A stretch of 64,000 nucleotides of DNA, taken from positions 27,445,971 to 27,509,970 of the forward strand of contig NC_058059.1 in NCBI RefSeq assembly GCF_020085105.1, read 5' to 3'. Position 1 is the first letter of the stretch. Each line of letters starts with the position of its first letter. The notes beneath the pieces are model-generated. The model worked only from the letters and a program-made list of their open reading frames with translations. It had not been told where the DNA came from and made no database searches. This document shows, piece by piece, positions 44,921 to 57,280 of the stretch. Both the position numbers and the translations under genes were made by a program. The stretch comes from Siniperca chuatsi. Lineage: Eukaryota > Chordata > Actinopteri > Centrarchiformes > Sinipercidae.

Positions 44921-47125
44921 CTCCTCCAGCCTCATTCATGAAACCTTGATACAAACTGATTCAGAAAATCTACTGAACAGCAGACAGAATATTTTTCACA
45001 GAAGCAGGTCCTGCTCACTTTCACAGGTGTGTTCAGGTGTTCTGTCTGTTTAAACTTGAGAGCCAACAGTCTGCAGGTTAATTCACAGATGAGTTCCTCT
45101 ACGTTACCTGAAGGAGAGTAAATCAGTGGGTAGTCTTTGCTTGGAATCAAAACCTGCAGGCTGTTGGTTCCCCATGGCCCATGATCACCAGTGGCTAAAA
45201 GCCTGGTCGCACCAGTACTTAAAATAGTGAAATTCTGTGGCAAAATCAGTTCATTCATTTGAGTTCAAATTTGGTGAACTTTGACACGAAAACTCAGGCC
45301 TTGGACAGCGCTGACCATAGAGGGAACGGAGAGCCGGACAGTCCGAACTGGACAAAGCTATCGTAGCTTGTTCACAAAAACAGAATGGACAGAGTGCGAA
45401 ACATAAACTGCAGGATGTAACACGTTATTATTGTCATACTATAGTCCAGTCTGCTACAGAGTGGTTTATTGTTGGTGTCATTTGTTTTTGCAATTAGTCT
45501 TTCAAGCATGAAAAACAACTTATTTCTGGAATTAGTTTCTATGACTACAATCTTAGGACATGTATTGCTGTGCGTGGCTGCTTGGTAATCAGTTGAACAT
45601 CATGCTGCTGCCATTGTTGGTGTTCTCGCTCTATTTGGGTCTGTTTAGTAATTGATGCATGTTGGGTTTTGTAAGGGTCTGTTTCCTTCTGAAAAGTTAC
45701 ACATCAGCCTTGCACTCATCGCAACCTATCAGTATCCCTCCTTCTCTGATGCTTGTATTATTTTACCTGCAGTTTTTTTCCATGACTGGACATAGCTGAG
45801 AACCTCATGATTTTGCATGTTAAAAGTTTAATTAGATTGAAATCATGCATGAGTCAAACGAGGCAGGATCATTTTACAACTGGAAGTGAATATGTCTTAA
45901 TTATTATGCATTATTGAAATGAATGGAAATCGAATTTCAGTCTTACAACATGAGAAGTAAGGGTGTCAAGAAGAAAGTATCCTTTGTAACCTCAGAGATG
46001 TTCAGAAAGTCAGGAACAGCGGAGGACAGCAGACAAATGCAGTCTATTCCTCGTTTTTTCTGGTTTATGATCTCCTGACCGCTTCATTCAGACCAAATCA
46101 GGCGCTGCAGCGATTAGCCGCAGGTTTGGGTGGCGGTGTGGGGGTGAGGGCGTGTTTATTTGTGCTTTAGAACATAACCGCTGTGAAACAATCAGAAAAC
46201 ATCGTTTTATTTCTCTGATTCACCAGCTTTCTCACTACTGGCGCTCCCCCTCCTGTTTAATTTGGCGTGTGTCTGATCCACCAACCAGCACGTATTTTAG
46301 TGAGAAACCTTAATTTTAAAACGATTTGCCTCTCATTCCTACGCTCTTCTCCCACTAAAATAGCACAGCTAAACAGCGGAGGCTGGTAGAGATTTGAGGT
46401 GACAAAATCCAAAATGTAAAGTTTGTATGGAAATACAGTTTATCTTTATTGATGCCAAATTGATGAGAAGACTGTTGACATATGACGCCTTTTATCTTGT
46501 GTTTCTAGAGTTATGTGTTTTTGCGGACACGTGAGGATTGTTAATATGTCATATTTCTTAAAGGGAGTTTGCCGTAATATTTTCCCGGAGAGTATGTATT
46601 TTTTTTATAGTTTTGTCACCACTACAGAAACACTAGGTAACTGCTAAAGTATGATAAGGTTGTCTGATGTTGACTGCGGTTAGTTATTGGTTTGATTAAT
46701 GGTTTAGAGTCTAATAATGTGTGTATTGATTACTGACGGTGGCTGATCAGGCTAATTATAAGTTACGGCAGTATGCGGTAAATGTTTGTGTGCACATGAT
46801 GTGCTTGTTGGTGTTATGACTCCTGATGAAACTTAAAAGCTCAGAATTCTCGTTGCCCTTTAGCTTCCCTTTTTAACTTTTGTTCACCCAGAGAAAGATA
46901 ATATTTCTCTGTATAATATGACCTCCTCTTTCTGTCAGCTGCTGTGCGTCTGCAGTGCATTTACAGATTTGGGATTTTATTCGTTTAATTTTCAGTTACA
47001 TTTTTAACATACATAAATAACCATAATTATAACCATATAACAACAAACACAAGTTAAACACTATTTGTTAAAAAACACACATTTTTTTGGGGACCCACTC
47101 AATTTTCACTACATTGAAAACCTTT
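44920..47125. other. No supported gene
   Basis: Unique-looking intronic or intergenic sequence. Open frames are short (108 codons or fewer) and without recognisable domains, and no repeat family was identified. Confidence 0.4.
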
Positions 47126-47129
47126 CATC

Positions 47130-48602
47130 ACTGCTAATATCATCTCATCTTCTCTCACATTTTGTCTGACTTGTATTACCTTTTTCTCTTGTTGTCTTGT
47201 AAATCTCACAATCTCATCTGTTCATTTAGTCTTTTCTAATTTCTCTAATCTCATGTCGATCTAGCTAAACTCATTTGTTTTGTTTAATCTCGTTTTACCT
47301 AATTAAATGTATCTTGTCATCTAATCTTATATTAATGCAATTTATTTAATCTTGTCTTGTTTTTTCTCACTTGAGCTCATTTTATCTCATTTCATATTCA
47401 TGTTGTAGCTAATTTTAGCATTTTATTCTGTCTCTTGTCTTGTCTCATTTTGTTGTATCTTATTTAATAGTATATTGTTTTATTTCATTTTATCATTTTA
47501 TCTTATCTCTTTTTGTCTCATCTCATCTTGTTGGATCTCATTTCATTATATCTTACTTGGTCCATCTCAACATATTTTGTCCATCTCATCTTTTCTTCTC
47601 ATATTTTGTCTCATCTTACCTAATGTTATCTCTTCTTGTCTTGTAAATCTATTTTATTCTATTTATTTTTTATCTGTTATACCTGTTATGTCTAGTCTGT
47701 TTGTCTCATTTTGTCTCATCCCATCTAATCTTGTCTGATTTTATTCTATTGTCTTGTAAATCTCATCTTGTCGTAGCTCCTCTTGTCTCTTCTAATCTCA
47801 TTTTACAGCATTTTATTTAATCCTTTCTTGTTTTGCCTTATCGCTTCTTGTTTCATCTCCTCTCATGTTGTCATATCTCTTTTTGCCTGATCTCATTTTA
47901 TCTAATCGTATCCAATTTTAACCTGTGTCATTTCTCATTTTTTCTTTTCCTACCTTGTCTGGTCTTGTCATGTCCATCTCATCTTCTCTTGTCCTGTTAC
48001 ACCTAATCTCAGTTTATCTCATTTTAGTATGCCTTATTTTATTGTCTTGTTTAGTCTAGTCCATTTAAACTCTGTCTCATCTCATTTTATCCTCTCTTGT
48101 TTTGTTTTATCTGATTCTATTGTCCTGTAAATTTCATCTCATCTTATTTCTTTTTGTCTCAAACTCATTTGACCTAATCTTAGTTTGTTTGATCTCATTT
48201 TATTGCGTCTTATGTCATCTTTTATCATGTCTTATCATACTTAGTTTTGTCTTGTTCTTTCTTATCCCTTCTTGATTTGCCTAATCCATTTCATATCTTC
48301 TCCCATCTCATATTGTCTCATCTAATCTCGTTGTATCTCATTTTATCATAGCATATTTTGTCCATATGACTGCGGAATCCAATCCCATTTTATGCTGTCA
48401 TCTAATTTAGTCATTTCGTCATTTTATCAAATCTTATCTCATTTTGTTTTATCTTGTTTTGTCTTGTTCTGTCTCATCTAGTCTAGTCCATTTAATCTCT
48501 GTCCCATCTCATATTGCCATCTTGAATTTTCTTGTTTTATCCTTATCCTGTTATGTGATTTTGTTTTCACCTATCTCATCCCACCTTGTCAAGTCCATCT
48601 CA
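47130..48602. repeat. Pyrimidine-biased degenerate satellite (TCTCATYTTRTC-like)
   Basis: For almost 1.5 kb the plus strand is built of variants of TCTCATCTTGTC and TCTCATTTTATC, with few G or A bases other than in these words. Frames through it encode only phenylalanine-, serine- and leucine-rich strings and are not genes. The array resumes at 50382-50458 after the LINE insertion. Confidence 0.75.
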
Positions 48603-50380
48603 TATAACAGAACAGATCTCTTTAAACATAATCGCCTCCATCCAAATCATGCAGGATCCCGTCTTCTAGCTATGAACATCAAACTCACACTACAGTCCTG
48701 CAAAGCATTCACCACCTGAAGGTATGACATGGGGTGGCTCATTTTCCAGAACGCACTCTGTCCTTCACGCTCAGCTCCTGTGTCTAACATTCCTGTATTG
48801 ATTACTAATGCCCCCCGTAAACACCGCCAGCCTATTTCTTGTACAAGTTGTTATAACCCTAAAAATTTAATAATCATAAAAAACAAACCCCAAACAAGCT
48901 CCAGGCTGGCCTTTGCGAGTAAGCCCCCCTGTGACTCTGGCCAGGTATTATTTAACCCATATGTTTTCAAATCCAGAAATGGCCTGGAAATGATGCATTT
49001 AAATATCAGAAGTCTGTTTACCACCCTCAGCTGTCTCTTGTGCAATTAATAAACTAGCAGACTTACTTGCTCAGTACAGTAACTCAGAGATGCTGGTTCT
49101 AGGAGACTTTAATCTAAAATGGTTTTTCAACTGACTCAAATAGTCTAAAAGAGATGTGTGACAGTCGCAACTCAGAAATTCACATTAATCTCAATTAATC
49201 TCTGATTCTTTTACAAACCCATCAAAACTTCAAGCAATCGACTGCAGGAAAGCAACTGGGGAGGATAAACTACACCCTTATTTTTTAAAGCTATGTGCCC
49301 CAAATATTGCTGAACAAATTACATATCTCATTAACCTCTCCATTTCTACTGTTGGGTATCCCTCAGGTCTGGAAATCTGCACATGTAGTCCCACTGCATA
49401 AGGGTGGTGATAAAAGTAGTCTTCGTAACTGTCGGCCAATTTCCAAACTGTCCTGTCTTGGTAAAGTCCTGGAGTCATTAGTTAATAATCAGCTCAAATC
49501 TTTCCTCTCAAGAAATTCGGTGTGATGTCCACTCCAATCTGGTTTCAGAGCCAAACACAGTACTGTCACTGCTATTACTTTGGTTATAGATTATATTGTA
49601 TCTGCTGTTGACGAAGAGAAATATTGTGCTGCCCTCTTTGTTGATTTATCAAAAGCATTTGACACTGTTTATCATGCTATGCTCCTACAGAGTCTACGTC
49701 ATACTGGTTTTGATTAGTCCTGTAAATGGTTTCAGCACTACCTGTCTCATAGACGGCAATGTGTGATTTTGGGAAATGATCGTTCTGTATTTCTACCACT
49801 GTCAAAGGGGGTTCCACAAGGTTCAACGTTGGGTCCTGTCTTGTTCACAATTTATATTAACAATATTACATCCTTTATAACAAATTGTAATGCCCATCTT
49901 TATGTGCTTGATACAGTTCTGTATTGTTTTGCAAAAACTGCACACTCAGCCACTGATACTACAACAAGCCTTTGACAAATTGCAAGATGCACTTTTTAAT
50001 TTGAAATTAGTCCTGAATGCAAGCAGGACTTAATACATGATATTTTCTAGAGCCAGAGATGTTGTGGACAATAGTTTGCATATTACCACTATGAATGGAC
50101 AGCGCATTGAGAGTTTCAGAGTACAAATATCTTGGGATCTGGCTGGATCAAAAAGTTACATTTAAATTTCACATTGACACACTTGTCAGCAAGCTATGAC
50201 AACAAATGTAATATTTGTACAGAAACAGAGCTAATTTTCCAATATTCAGTAGGAAGCGGATAACTGAGGCCGTCTTCTTGTCTGTCTTGGACTAAACATC
50301 ATTGAAAATAATTAAATAATTATAATAAAATAAAAATAAATAATCAATAATTCCTCAAGATTTAAATAAAGGTTGAATGA
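48603..50380 (+). mobile_element. CR1/L2-like LINE inserted in the satellite
   Basis: The left end encodes LFKHNRLHPNHAGSRLLAMN, the C-terminus of an esterase-like LINE ORF1. A short spacer then leads into ORF2, starting with MMHLNIRSL, the endonuclease entry. Most of the endonuclease is deleted, and the reverse transcriptase follows. The right end is TTTAAATAAAGGTTGAATGAATG, a typical L2-type tail. Satellite sequence lies directly on both sides. Confidence 0.83.
49200..50270 (+). pseudogene. Reverse transcriptase with damaged catalytic motif
   Basis: In order: AIDCRKATGEDKLHPYFLKL, VWKSAHVVPLHKGGDKSSLR, NCRPISKLSCLGKVLESLVN, FVDLSKAFDTVYH with the first catalytic aspartate, and GVPQGSTLGPVLFTIYINN. 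The YADD motif has become YVLDT in HLYVLDTVLYC, so one of the two paired catalytic aspartates is lost. Stop codons and frameshifts occur near 49525, 49715 and 49975. Confidence 0.83.
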
Positions 50381-50459
50381 ATGTTTATCGTCATCTCGTG
50401 TTGTTGCATGTCTTCTTGCCTCACATTTTATCGTCTCATTTCATCTCATGCAGTCACAC

Positions 50460-50640
50460 ACATGAAGCTTCCTGGGGTTGATGACTTGCTGAAGGACCCC
50501 TCAGTGGTAGCATCTCTTCTCCCTCTGTCTCCCTTGGATTTAAACCACCAACTTTGTGCCCATGTATCAGCCTCATGCTCTTCCTGCAGAATTCGTCATG
50601 CCTTTGTGTTATTGTTCCATCAGCTTCAAAAGAAATAAAT
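50460..50640 (-). repeat. Possible tRNA-type SINE fragment
   Basis: On the minus strand GGTTTAAATCC (50546-50536) resembles a polymerase III B box, and surrounding sequence (ATACATGGGCACAAAGTTGG upstream, GAAGAGATGCTACCACTGAG downstream) fits a short retroposon. The A box is not convincing. It sits directly beside the end of the satellite. Confidence 0.35.
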
Positions 50641-51990
50641 GAAAGCTCTATCAATCCACCAATGGAATCAGTCAGTGTGATCAGTTATTTTCTAGTGTAG
50701 CATGTCTCTCAGCAGATGATGTTCTTAGGAATGAAATGAGCGAAGAAAGTGTAGATGAAACAGTTGAAAAACATCTCCAGTAGAAATATTTAGTTTAAAA
50801 ATGAACATTATATTTGAAGATGTGGACAGTCCTGATGGATCCTGCAGAAAATCAAAATCTCATGCAAAATCTAAGTGCAGTTTTGTTTTCCTGTGATAAT
50901 AAATTAACCTAAAACAAATATTCACGAAGATACATATTCGTGTAATAATAATAATCCAAAGGTTTTATTTTGTATGACTTGAAATAGTAGCACATTGTGT
51001 TTTCTCAAGATGAAAACATAAAAGGACAAACAAATTATCACATCACAAATTTGTATTAGTACAAAATACTGATGATTTTTCTTGTCATTGTAAAATAATG
51101 ACACTATCATCTCAAAACAACAGGTTTGCTGTTTTGGGATAATCCAGATTGCTAAATTATCCTCAGCTTGTCCCACCTGCTTCACTTTCTGTTTTGGGCC
51201 TTTTTTTCTGGGAGTGTCTGTCTCCTAAAGCAGAGCTCAGAGGACAAGTGGCTGAACAGGACGGATGATGGGATTACAGATAATTCAAACCCACCACAGT
51301 AACATAACACTGTCGATGGGGATGATTCACATGCATGTCATTAATTGAACAACCTCTGCTTGTTTAAGAGTCTTTAACCTTCTTCCAGGTTTTCAGCTGA
51401 CAGCAACAACAAAACTCCAAACACTGCAGAAAAACAACAAACAATGGAAGCAAGAGGAACTAAATTTAATCAAGAATCACATTAAAGTTAAAAACTCATA
51501 GGAGTAAAACCTTTTCATTAATAAGCAGAGCTGTACAATAAAGTCAGAGGTGATCCATTAGAGACACAACAGGCTTTTAACACCAAGTATATGTTAATTT
51601 ACACCTCCATTCGTCCACCCATCCACCTATCTATTAAAATGATGGTGAAAATGCCTACATATTTGTTATCAAGTCGTGATTTAACTCCTCCATGTTTCCC
51701 AATCATCAAGTACCCGTTAAATCCATTACAACCACTACTGATATGCTGGCTTAATACTTACTTTGTGTTAGATTGTGGTAATTTGAGTAAATACAACTTT
51801 GTTGAGGAATAATGCGCACCATGTGAGCACAATAAAAAGTAGAAACAGGGCTTCTACAAGACAAGGCCAACATTAACTAGTAATGCAGGGCTTGCCTTAG
51901 TTGATATTGTACTTTAGTGAAGCAAATTCCCAAACAGTTAATCAAATTACCAAAACTTTACATGCAGTGAAGTAGGGGCTCCTCAAGGTT
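50641..51990. other. No supported gene
   Basis: AT-rich sequence without recognised frames or repeats. Confidence 0.4.
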
Positions 51991-51999
51991 TCAAAAGTT

Positions 52000-52240
52000 A
52001 GTAACAAGTTTGAACTTGTCTTGGAACTTGCTGGTCTTGACTTGGGACTTCCGTGTCTTGACTTGGCTTGTTGATCTTGACTTGAGGCTCATTAATCTTG
52101 TCTTGGGACTTGTTGATCTTGACTTGGGACTTGTTGGTCTTGACCTTTGACTCATCTTTGGACTTGACTTCAGACTTGTTGATCTGTTTTTATTTTGGAT
52201 TTGTTGGACTGTTGGACTTGGACGTAGCCACGTCGGACTC
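52000..52240. repeat. Degenerate minisatellite, unit about 21 bp
   Basis: Repeated variants of TCTTGACTTGGGACTTGTTGA. Because the unit length is a multiple of three, the minus strand stays open over most of it and would encode SRSTSPK-like heptads. This is explained by the repeat and does not indicate a gene. The following 52260-53590 has no supported gene. Confidence 0.65.
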
Positions 52241-53942
52241 TTCATACTATGTGTAGAGCTGTGGCTCTGGACTCTCAGTATGTTCCTGTAACAGATGAAG
52301 TCTGGGAGGTTGATCGCTCGGCCAAATGAAAAAGATTCTTTGTGTGTAAACACAGTCAGGAGCGGTGGATTAATAAAGTGGACAAGTGAAAACGACGTGT
52401 TAGCTGCTGCTCAGCCTAAGTTGGTTTTTCACTCTTGCAGTGGACAGAAAGTCATTTACAAATCTCAAAATATAATTCAATCAGAAACATGTGGTGGTTT
52501 CCTGTGTGTTAGTACAGCAGAGCTTTATTTATCAGTCAGTGGTTGACCTGAAGCAAAACACAGCTGAGTGGGAATGAAAAAGGACAAATAGGATACATTT
52601 TGAAAATGCTCACATATATTTATCAACAAAACAAAATTCTCTTGCTCTCCTTAAACTAGATCAAAGTCTGTTGTATATAGCGTTGTATATAGGTAGAGGT
52701 ATTATTTATGTACAGTGTTCACTGTCATATTTCAGGTGTGAGTCATTTCTCTGACTCTGAGATCAGTGTAAGTTTTGACCAGTTGTGGGTTTTAGGGGAA
52801 TATAGATGCTAATGTTCTGATGGCAGAGGTAGGTGTGTGTCTTCACTCTCTCAGTGGTTTGTTCATTCAGACCATCATGAGACAAATTAAATGAGAAATA
52901 ACAGAATGTCGACTGACTGGCGTTCAGTTGCCCATTTGGTTTTATATTGAAATGGGACTGCCCATCCTAGAAGAGGGATCCTTCTTCTGTGGTTCTCTCT
53001 GAGGTTTCTCTTATTTTTTTTCCTGTTAAAGTTTTTTTTCTCGAGAATGTTCTGATGTTGTATAGACTGCAAAACCATTATCCCAAGGTATTGCTGTGCA
53101 ATCATTAAATTTTTTTTTCAATTGGTTAGACACAATTCCTGGAACAACTCACCATTTTCTTAAATCTCCACACCCAACGGTACAAACATCTAACTTCTGG
53201 GTCCAATTCAAACTTTTCCCTCAGACAACACACACAAGCTGTCAACAACACAGACTACATGATTGTTTGTTACACACTGGAGGGGTTAATTCAAAACACT
53301 GCTATCAAAATGTTTAGAATAGGTTTTCAGAGAAATATTTCAGAACTTTGTAAAACCACAGCACTGTCTATCCAGGTAATCCCTTCAGGAACACCCTGGC
53401 AGGAGAAATTCAAAACAGTACTATAAGAAATACCTCTTACATTATTGGATAAGGGAATACTTCTGTATATGCTGTTTTGGTCAGAAACCTGACCTTTGCA
53501 ATGCCACACTGGCAAAACATGTAAGGAAGAGTCCATGCACAGTAAAATACCCAATTTCCAAAAGCTTTATTTCCAACTTCAGCAAATGAACAGGTTACTC
53601 AGCATCAGCATCTCGTCTCATGTCTCGTTCAGGCCATAATATCTCATCAACATCACACATTAGGTTTGCCCTTGCCAGGCGTAGGAAAAATGCCCTTGTG
53701 TGCCTTATCCAACCCTGGATAGACTCCACAAACACATCACCATAGGCGTCCACCATTGCCTCCAGGAGGTTTTGCTGTGCATAGGGGTTACGGTCAGACA
53801 CTCTTCACCGCCATGCCAAGAAAAATTCCTCAACTGGATTCAGAAATGGGGAATATACTGGCAAAGAAAGAACAGTGAACCTGGGGTGGTCATTGAACCA
53901 GGCACGAATCAGAGCAGCCCAATGGAAACTCATGTTATCTCA

Positions 53943-54064
53943 AGTCAGAATCAGAATCAGCTTTATTGCCAGATAGGTTTACACATACAAGGAATTTGCT
54001 TTGGTATTTTGGTGCAGAACAATAAACATAGAAATATAAAGAAAGATAAAGCAAGTACAAAATG
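53943..54064 (-). mobile_element. LINE 3' tail inside the transposase exon
   Basis: TCAGAATCAGAATCAGCTTT and ATTGCCAGATAGGTTTACAC followed by CAAGGAATTTGCTTTGGTAT is the terminal part of a fish LINE in minus orientation, with no coding part. It splits the transposase between EPEQPEQAQYVI and DNMSFHWAA, exactly where continuous protein is expected. The tail differs from that of LINE-A after the shared CAGAATCAG. Confidence 0.8.
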
Positions 54065-54392
54065 ATTACATACTGGGCTTGCTCTGGTTGCTCTGGCTCC
54101 CCTTCCTGCTGAAGAATGTTATTGTGCAGATGATCTAGAAATTGAAGGAGTTGTGCCGTGTTGTATGGACCCACTTTCACATGGCGTTAGAGGACACCAT
54201 GATTGCTGGTGGCTGCACATAGGGTGATGTTGCGTCCCTTCCTCATCGATGAAGATGTATTCATGTGGGTCAGCCATGGCATCCAGCTCAAAGATTCTCT
54301 ACATAAGTAAAAAAACACACATTTTACCGTACTGTAGTATACTACTGTACTAGAATAAAATATTGTGTACTGCAGTTACTGTAACACAGTAC

Positions 54393-55696
54393 AAGATACA
54401 AGATAGATTTATTGAACATTTTACAACACAGGGTTGTATAATGAGATTTTGTTTTGTAGTTTACTTTATGCTACTCAAAAAATGATAAACAGTAGAACAG
54501 TGAATAAATAATAAGTTGTAGAAATGAAAACTATTTTACATGGTGGAGTGCTGAGGATGAGCTGAGGAGTCTCACAGCCTGAGGGAAGAAGCTGGTGGTA
54601 TGACAGCAGATACTTCTGTATCTCTTGCCAGACAGCAGCAGGGTGAACAGGCTGTGACTGGGGGGAGGAGGGGACGACTGTCCTTTAGTATCCTTTGGGC
54701 TCTGCACAGGCACCTCACCTCACTGATATCACTGATGCTTGGCAGATGGGTACCAATGATATTCTGGGCAGTTTTAATCACCTCCATATATGAATTCCTC
54801 CATATATGAATTCTCATTGTTGTTTGTAATCTGGCTGAAGATGGTGGTGTCATCTGCAAACTTCACAACAGAGTTCTCTCTGGGTGTACAGTGTGAACAG
54901 GAGGGGGCTGAGCACACAGCCCTGGGGGGCTCCAGTGTTCAGCACTAGAGTGAAGGAGGTGTGACTGCCAATCCAAACTGTCTGGGGTCTGTTTGTGAGG
55001 AAGTCCAACATCCAATTACAGAGTGTGGTACTCAAGCCCAGAGTGCTAAGTTTTCCAATCAGTTTCATGGGGGAGGTTGTGTTGAATGCTGAGCTGAAAT
55101 CAACAAACAGCATTCTGGTGTAGGTGTTGTTGTTCTCAAGGTGGGTGGAGACTGAGTGTAGGGCAGTGGAAATGGCATTCTCTGTGGAACTGTTGGTGCT
55201 GAATGCAAACTGGTGAGGGTCCAAGCTGGCTGGGATGTTGTTCTTTATGTGCTGGAAAGCACTTCATCAGAATGGGGGTGAGAGCCACAGGGCGGTAGTC
55301 CTTGAGACTAGACACTGCAGACCTTTTAGGTACAGGGATAATGGTGGTTGTCTTGAAGCAGGTGGGAACAATCTCCTGTGACAGTGATATGTTAAAAATG
55401 TCAGTAATAACATCAACTAGCTGGTTGGCACATGTTTTTAGTACATGGCCAGGGATGTTATCAGGCCCAGCAGCTTTACTCATATTCACTCTCAGCAGGA
55501 TTATTCTCAAATCCGCTGATGATGGGGGCGCTCCTGCTTTTGAAGCCTGTGATGTTTTTGATTGTCTGCCACATATCTTTGGTGTTGTTGGTTTTAAAGT
55601 CTCTCTCCAGTCTCTCCTGATGTCTTAGCGTTGCCTTCTTGATGCCAGCTTTCGGTCTCGCACTGGCGGTGTTGTATGCTTCCTTGTCTCCTGACA
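54393..55696 (-). mobile_element. LINE-C inside the transposase intron
   Basis: A 5'-truncated non-LTR element lying wholly between the intron's splice sites. The reverse transcriptase shows [48 protein letters not shown] and [20 protein letters not shown]. After a deletion around the DD motif, the C-terminal GKRYRSICCHTTSFFPQAVR follows. The 3' end is CAATAAATCTATCTTGTATC. TTACTGTAACACAGTAC on the left (54376-54392) and TTACTGTACAGTAC on the right (55697-55710) look like an imperfect target duplication. Removing the element leaves an intron of about 180 bp. Confidence 0.8.
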
Positions 55697-56304
55697 TTAC
55701 TGTACAGTACTGTATTGATATGTTAGAGAGATAGGGCATACTCTACATACTGTAAACATTTTGTACAGTATAGAATTTACCTGCACATATTGGAATCGTT
55801 GCTCCTTAACTCTGCTTGAATTCCTTTCAAAAGGCACACAGTACAGTGGCTTTGTCCTTATGTGGTTCTTTTGAAGGATCCGGTCAATGGTGGAAATGCT
55901 GATACTGTCCCTTTCTTGGAAGACTACCTGGTCTTCAACTATTCGGGTCTGAATTTCCCTCAAACAGATGAAACCAGGGCAGTCTCTTGCTCAGCTTTGA
56001 GGAGTCTCCCCCAACCTGCCTCTCAGTTCTGCAATCATGAAATTAGACCATTACTAACCTATGGTCTTCCATAACTATGGTTAACAACTACACAGAGAAC
56101 AAAGCGGAGATTCAGTCTATATGCACTACAACAGTACATGTATCACAGTAACAACAAGGCAAATTACGTGTTTTCCCTTCTGAAAGTACGGACAATGGAA
56201 ACAACTGCGTAACGGCTTAGGTTGGGTTGCTCTTGCTGTCCAGCTTCTGTCATAGTCCTCCCATGCATAAGCACATGATGAACCACGGTGGCACAATCAT
56301 ACAC

Positions 56305-56914
56305 AGTGCAATGTCTAGTGAAATTAGTTTTCTGCATTTAACCCATCCTATGCAAGAGTGTGTGCAATAGGGATCAGTGCAATATAAGGGTGTGTGCAAT
56401 AGGGATCAGTGCAATAGGGATCAGTGCAATATAAGGGCGTGTGCAATAGGGATCAGTGCAATGTAAGGGTGCGTGCAATAGGACACTGCAGTAGAAGGGC
56501 TTGTGCAATACAGATATGTGTCTTAACTGTTGTCTGTGACCCTTCGACTTGTTTTCTGTTGAATGTTTGTAGTTGTACTAACACGATAAAACCTTGTTTT
56601 CCTGTCTCTGTCCAACTGAAGTGTACTGTATGTTCTTATCTTTCTGTTAACCTGCCAGGGGGTCTGCAGATGGAAATTAGCCTTAGGCTATAATCTGGCA
56701 TATTTACATTTGTGTAAATGTTCATTAATATGCATTGTTCCCCCATTTCTTTAAATAAATAAAATAAAAATAAAAATAAGTATTAGGAGCAGTGGGCAGC
56801 CACTGTGCAGTGCCCAGGTACCAACCACAGTTCTAAGTGCTAGTCCCCAGCCAGGATTTGAACCCCTATTGCTGTGAGGCAACAGTGGTAACCACTGAGC
56901 CACCGTGTTGTCTT
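56305..56914 (-). repeat. tRNA-derived SINE-like repeat, split by an insertion
   Basis: On the minus strand TGGCTCAGTGG (56902-56892) fits a polymerase III A box and GGTTCAAATCC (56864-56854) fits the B box consensus exactly, about 28 bp apart. The repeat continues through GGGCACTGCACAGTGGCTGC to 56780. It resumes at 56356 with TAGGATGGGTTAAATGCAGA to about 56305. Bases 56357-56778 are a separate insertion. Confidence 0.68.
56357..56778 (+). mobile_element. Retroposed segment with minisatellite head and A-rich tail
   Basis: It begins with repeats of GTGCAATAGGGATCA and GTGCAATATAAGGGTGT (to about 56508), units of 16-35 bp. It continues with GGGGGTCTGCAGATGGAAAT, TTAGCCTTAGGCTATAATCT and TTCATTAATATGCATTG, and ends AAATAAATAAAATAAAAATAA. 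The A-rich end and position inside another repeat indicate insertion of a LINE 3' end. The two edges share only TA. Confidence 0.55.
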
Positions 56915-57220
56915 CCTCTTCCTTGTCCTTTTCCATGCCCTCTTCCTCTGTTGTCTTACAACTTCGGCATTGTTAGGATCCATTTTTTCAAACCACATGG
57001 ACATGCCTCTAGGCCCTATTTATTGACCCTGCAATTCTGATTGGTATGTTAAAAATTTTGAGGCTTAGTTTTTGCACCTGGAAAAAGGTGTTAAGGTTGT
57101 GATGAGGCGTGAGTTGATTATATTTCAGTCAGGAGAGACTTCATTATGAGTGACAAAAATATATTGACATGTGCACAATATGAGAGTATACACCCATATC
57201 AGCTGATTAGAGAAGCAGGA

Positions 57221-57279
<59 letters not shown>
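57221..57279. repeat. GA microsatellite
   Basis: About 59 bp of AG dinucleotides with one C interruption near its start. Confidence 0.9.

Positions 57280-57280
<1 letters not shown>

Larger units (their letters stand above)
53595..56255 (-). pseudogene. IS630/Tc1-type transposase with introns, interrupted
   Basis: This is a DDE transposase of the IS630-Tc1 group. Reading leftward: a first exon (about 56250-56165) with NLSRYAVVSIVRTFRREN; an exon ending at 55781 with LKxR-like helix-turn-helix sequence, TIDRILQKNHIRTKPLYCVP and RFQYVQ; then an exon from 54298 with ELDAMADPHEYIFIDEEG (first catalytic D), GPYNTAQLLQFLDHLHNN, SFHWAALIRAWFNDHPRFTV, YSPFLNPVEEFFLAWR and GWIRHTRAFFLRLARAN. The stop is at 53595. 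The intron has donor CAG|GTAAAT and acceptor TATGTAG|AGA. An in-frame stop after FLAWR and a LINE tail in the last exon disable it. Confidence 0.78.

Noticed and set aside
47440..47738. Open frames in the satellite
   Set aside because: They encode only F/S/L-rich repeats produced by TCTCAT-type words and exist in several frames at once.
51991..52353. 120-codon serine/threonine-rich frame
   Set aside because: Explained by a 21-bp tandem repeat whose length is divisible by three.
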